This document shows, one piece after another, positions 62,315 to 64,000 of a DNA stretch of 64,000 nucleotides. This stretch comes from UBA2336 sp964419145. Its GTDB lineage: Bacteria > Bacteroidota > Bacteroidia > Cytophagales > Cyclobacteriaceae. The position numbers were made by a program, and so were the translations under genes. Position 1 is the first letter of the stretch. The number at the start of each line of letters is the position of its first letter. The stretch spans positions 930,001 to 994,000 of the forward strand of contig CAYQOM010000001.1 in NCBI GenBank assembly GCA_964419145.1. Direction: 5' to 3'. The notes beneath the pieces are model-generated. The model had not been told where the DNA came from. It did no database searches and saw only the letters and a list, made by a program, of their open reading frames with translations.

Positions 62315-62957
62315 CATATTTTTTTTTCTGATAGCGCTAACCGCGTTGGCTCAGCAAGCTGATACGGTGAAAAAGAGTTATGTCCCAACCGGTGTTCGAT
62401 TTGGTGTGGATATGATCAGCATAATCCGCACACCCATTGAACCTGAGTTTGCCGGTTGGGAAGGTGTAGCCGACATCGATTTTGACAGATACTACCTGGT
62501 AGTGGAGGCCGGTCGTTGGTCGCGCGATCTAACCTCAGAAAATGATACGTACTCCAATAGTGGAAATTTCTGGCGAGCAGGCGTTGATGTGAATTTTCTC
62601 ACCAATGATCCGGAGCGAAATAATTTCTTTCTGGGTCTACGCTATGCACGCGGAACGTTTTCTGAACAGCTCACCACATTTATTAGCGATCCTGTGTTTG
62701 GAGACGGCACAATACAAAATGAAAACAACGATGTGCGCGCCTCATGGGCTGAACTAACATCCGGACTGCGCGTACGGATGTTCAGTGTATTTTGGATGGG
62801 TTACACCATTCGATATAAATTCGGACTTAACAGCAATGAATCGATTGGGCTGGTGCCATACGATGTGCCGGGCTATGGGCGAACCGATAAAAACAGTACG
62901 TGGGGCTTTACGTACTATGTGTTGTTTCGAATACCGTTCGAGGGGAGAAAAAAATGA
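62298..62957 (+). CDS. DUF6048 family outer-membrane protein
   Basis: This exported protein of 219 residues starts at a TTG (62298), giving a signal peptide that ends near ALAQQ (residue 20). The rest is beta-rich with alternating aromatic residues (FDRYYLVVEAGRW, NNFFLGLRYARGTF and a final GFTYYVLFRIPF), compatible with a small outer-membrane barrel. The function is unknown. It overlaps DUF6452 by 17 bases and touches the minus-strand ftsY gene with no gap. Confidence 0.8.
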   Translation: MRYSISIFFFLIALTALAQQADTVKKSYVPTGVRFGVDMISIIRTPIEPEFAGWEGVADIDFDRYYLVVEAGRWSRDLTSENDTYSNSGNFWRAGVDVNFLTNDPERNNFFLGLRYARGTFSEQLTTFISDPVFGDGTIQNENNDVRASWAELTSGLRVRMFSVFWMGYTIRYKFGLNSNESIGLVPYDVPGYGRTDKNSTWGFTYYVLFRIPFEGRKK

Positions 62958-63917
62958 TTAACCTTTTCTGAAAAGTGAGTCAACAAACTCGGCTTTGTTG
63001 AATACCTGCAAGTCGCCAACTTTCTCACCTACACCAATATACTTTACGGGTATTTTAAATTCATCGGATATGCCGATGACTACGCCTCCTTTGGCTGTGC
63101 CGTCAAGTTTGGTAATGGCCAGTGCCGTAACATCCGTGGCTTTGGTGAATTCACGCGCCTGAATCACGGCATTTTGTCCGGTGCTGCCATCCAACACCAA
63201 CAACACTTCGTGTGGCGCATCCGGTATCACTTTCTGCATCACCCTTTTGATTTTCGATAACTCGTTCATCAGGTTTACTTTGGTATGCAACCGGCCAGCG
63301 GTATCAATGATGATGATATCGGCACCCCGATTAACACCTTCCTGAACGGCATCAAAAGCCACAGCCGATGGGTCGGTGTTCATGCCTTTGCTGATTACGG
63401 GTACACCCACGCGTTCGCCCCAAAGTTTTAACTGATCAACCGCTGCTGCACGAAACGTATCGGCTGCGCCCAACACAACGGATTTGCCGCGCTCTTTAAA
63501 CTGCGCGGAAAGTTTACCGATGGTCGTGGTTTTGCCTACACCATTCACACCCACCACCATAATCACATACGGCTTCTTGCCTTCCGGAATTTCAAAATCA
63601 GCCTGATCGGTAGATTGGTTTTCTGCCAACAAGGCAGCAATTTCTTCTTTCAGTATACGGTCAAGTTCGCTTGTGCCCAGGTATTTATCGCGGGCAACGC
63701 GTTGCTGAATGCGCTCAATAATTTTTAGGGTCGTGTTAATACCCACATCGGACGAAACCAGAATTTCCTCCAGGTTGTCCAGTACATCATCATCCACGGT
63801 GGATTTTCCCACCAGGGCTTTACCCAGCCGATTGAAAATATTGCTGGAGGTTTTTTCCAGCCCCTTATCCAACGATTCTTTCTTTTCTTTCGAGAATAAT
63901 CCGCCTAAAAATGCCAT
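62958..63917 (-). CDS. ftsY: Signal recognition particle receptor FtsY
   Basis: FtsY is the SRP receptor GTPase that docks ribosome-nascent chains at the membrane. It is 319 residues with a short N-terminal A region, as in other Bacteroidota, so membrane contact is by a short basic helix rather than a long acidic domain. The NG core has G1 GVNGVGKTTTIGKL near residue 124, DTFRAAAVDQL, G3 DTAGRLHT, G4 TKLDGTAKGG and a C-terminal GVGEKVGDLQVFN. The start ATG is at 63917. The gene converges with DUF6048 and is downstream of a hairpin at the window's right edge. Confidence 0.96.
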   Translation of the reverse strand: MAFLGGLFSKEKKESLDKGLEKTSSNIFNRLGKALVGKSTVDDDVLDNLEEILVSSDVGINTTLKIIERIQQRVARDKYLGTSELDRILKEEIAALLAENQSTDQADFEIPEGKKPYVIMVVGVNGVGKTTTIGKLSAQFKERGKSVVLGAADTFRAAAVDQLKLWGERVGVPVISKGMNTDPSAVAFDAVQEGVNRGADIIIIDTAGRLHTKVNLMNELSKIKRVMQKVIPDAPHEVLLVLDGSTGQNAVIQAREFTKATDVTALAITKLDGTAKGGVVIGISDEFKIPVKYIGVGEKVGDLQVFNKAEFVDSLFRKG

Positions 63918-63979
63918 GGCACAACTTAGTAAAAATTAAGCCTTGCTCCATAGAGAGCAGTTACTGATGGGGTATAAAA

Positions 63980-63999
63980 AAAGTCCCGGGTGGGACTTT
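63980..63999 (-). terminator. Terminator hairpin before ftsY (window edge)
   Basis: AAAGTCCC (63980-63987), loop GGGT, and GGGACTTT (63992-63999) form an 8-bp perfect stem. Read on the minus strand it is followed by a T-run, so it would stop transcription from genes to the right of the window, before ftsY. The stem may extend past the edge. Confidence 0.75.
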
Positions 64000-64000
64000 C

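Overview
This 64 kb window is a chromosomal segment of a Bacteroidota bacterium, most likely order Cytophagales. The evidence is a type IX secretion component with a C-terminal sorting tail (PorZ), a TonB-dependent receptor with a DUF4249 partner, a DUF6452/DUF6048 pair, bacillithiol genes (bshC, ytxJ), a single-chain E1 alpha/beta dehydrogenase, frequent TAnnTTTG -7 promoter boxes and few Shine-Dalgarno sequences. Nearly every base is coding, and no gene-free stretch exceeds about 210 bases. No rRNA, tRNA, CRISPR array or prophage was seen.

Layout. 0-4.5 kb (minus): fatty-acid desaturase (cut by the window edge), phosphatidylserine decarboxylase, glutamate dehydrogenase, cdsA and a CPBP protease, a lipid/membrane neighbourhood. 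4.6-8.2 kb (plus): dus, an EamA transporter and purH. 8.3-13.8 kb: the cell-shape operon mreB-mreC-mreD-mrdA-rodA, with overlapping or near-touching genes. 13.8-18.7 kb: a conserved unknown gene, a ferredoxin, then tdk, porZ and recO. 18.7-21.1 kb: a lone receiver protein and an OmpR-type response regulator/histidine kinase pair with helically phased TTAACA repeats upstream. 21.2-24.4 kb: DUF1573 protein and PEP carboxylase, separated by a strongly structured intergenic region. 24.4-28.6 kb: an unusual lipoprotein, a serine hydrolase and a DUF2071 protein. 28.7-30.5 kb: an AT-rich accessory pair (GIY-YIG and PD-(D/E)XK nuclease-like). 30.6-36 kb: exported superoxide dismutase, 2OG-Fe oxygenase, ChrA, TonB, OsmC and YtxJ. 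36-40.5 kb: a large basic repeat protein and the fused E1 gene. 40.6-43.7 kb: a VapBC-like toxin-antitoxin pair coupled to an M16 peptidase, a REP-associated transposase flanked by four REP-like hairpins, and ispF. 43.7-52.6 kb: AI-2E transporter family protein, mnmD, gltB-gltD and an arginase-family hydrolase. 52.8-58.2 kb: a three-gene outer-membrane system (receptor, DUF4249 lipoprotein, MG2/plug-like protein). 58.2-64 kb: 5-formyl-THF cyclo-ligase, bshC, rimO, DUF6452, DUF6048 and ftsY, ending in a terminator.

How it fits together. Most genes are core housekeeping: envelope lipid synthesis, cell elongation, purines, nitrogen assimilation by both GDH and GOGAT, thiol redox control and tRNA/ribosome modification. 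The most novel-looking items are the three-stem leader before ppc, the REP/transposase cassette whose last hairpin ends two bases before the ispF start, the basic 826-residue repeat protein, the phased repeats before the kinase gene, the toxin-antitoxin-peptidase coupling, and the barrel-less plug-like domain in the 56.6-58.2 kb protein. No complete new multi-gene system is proven by the sequence alone.
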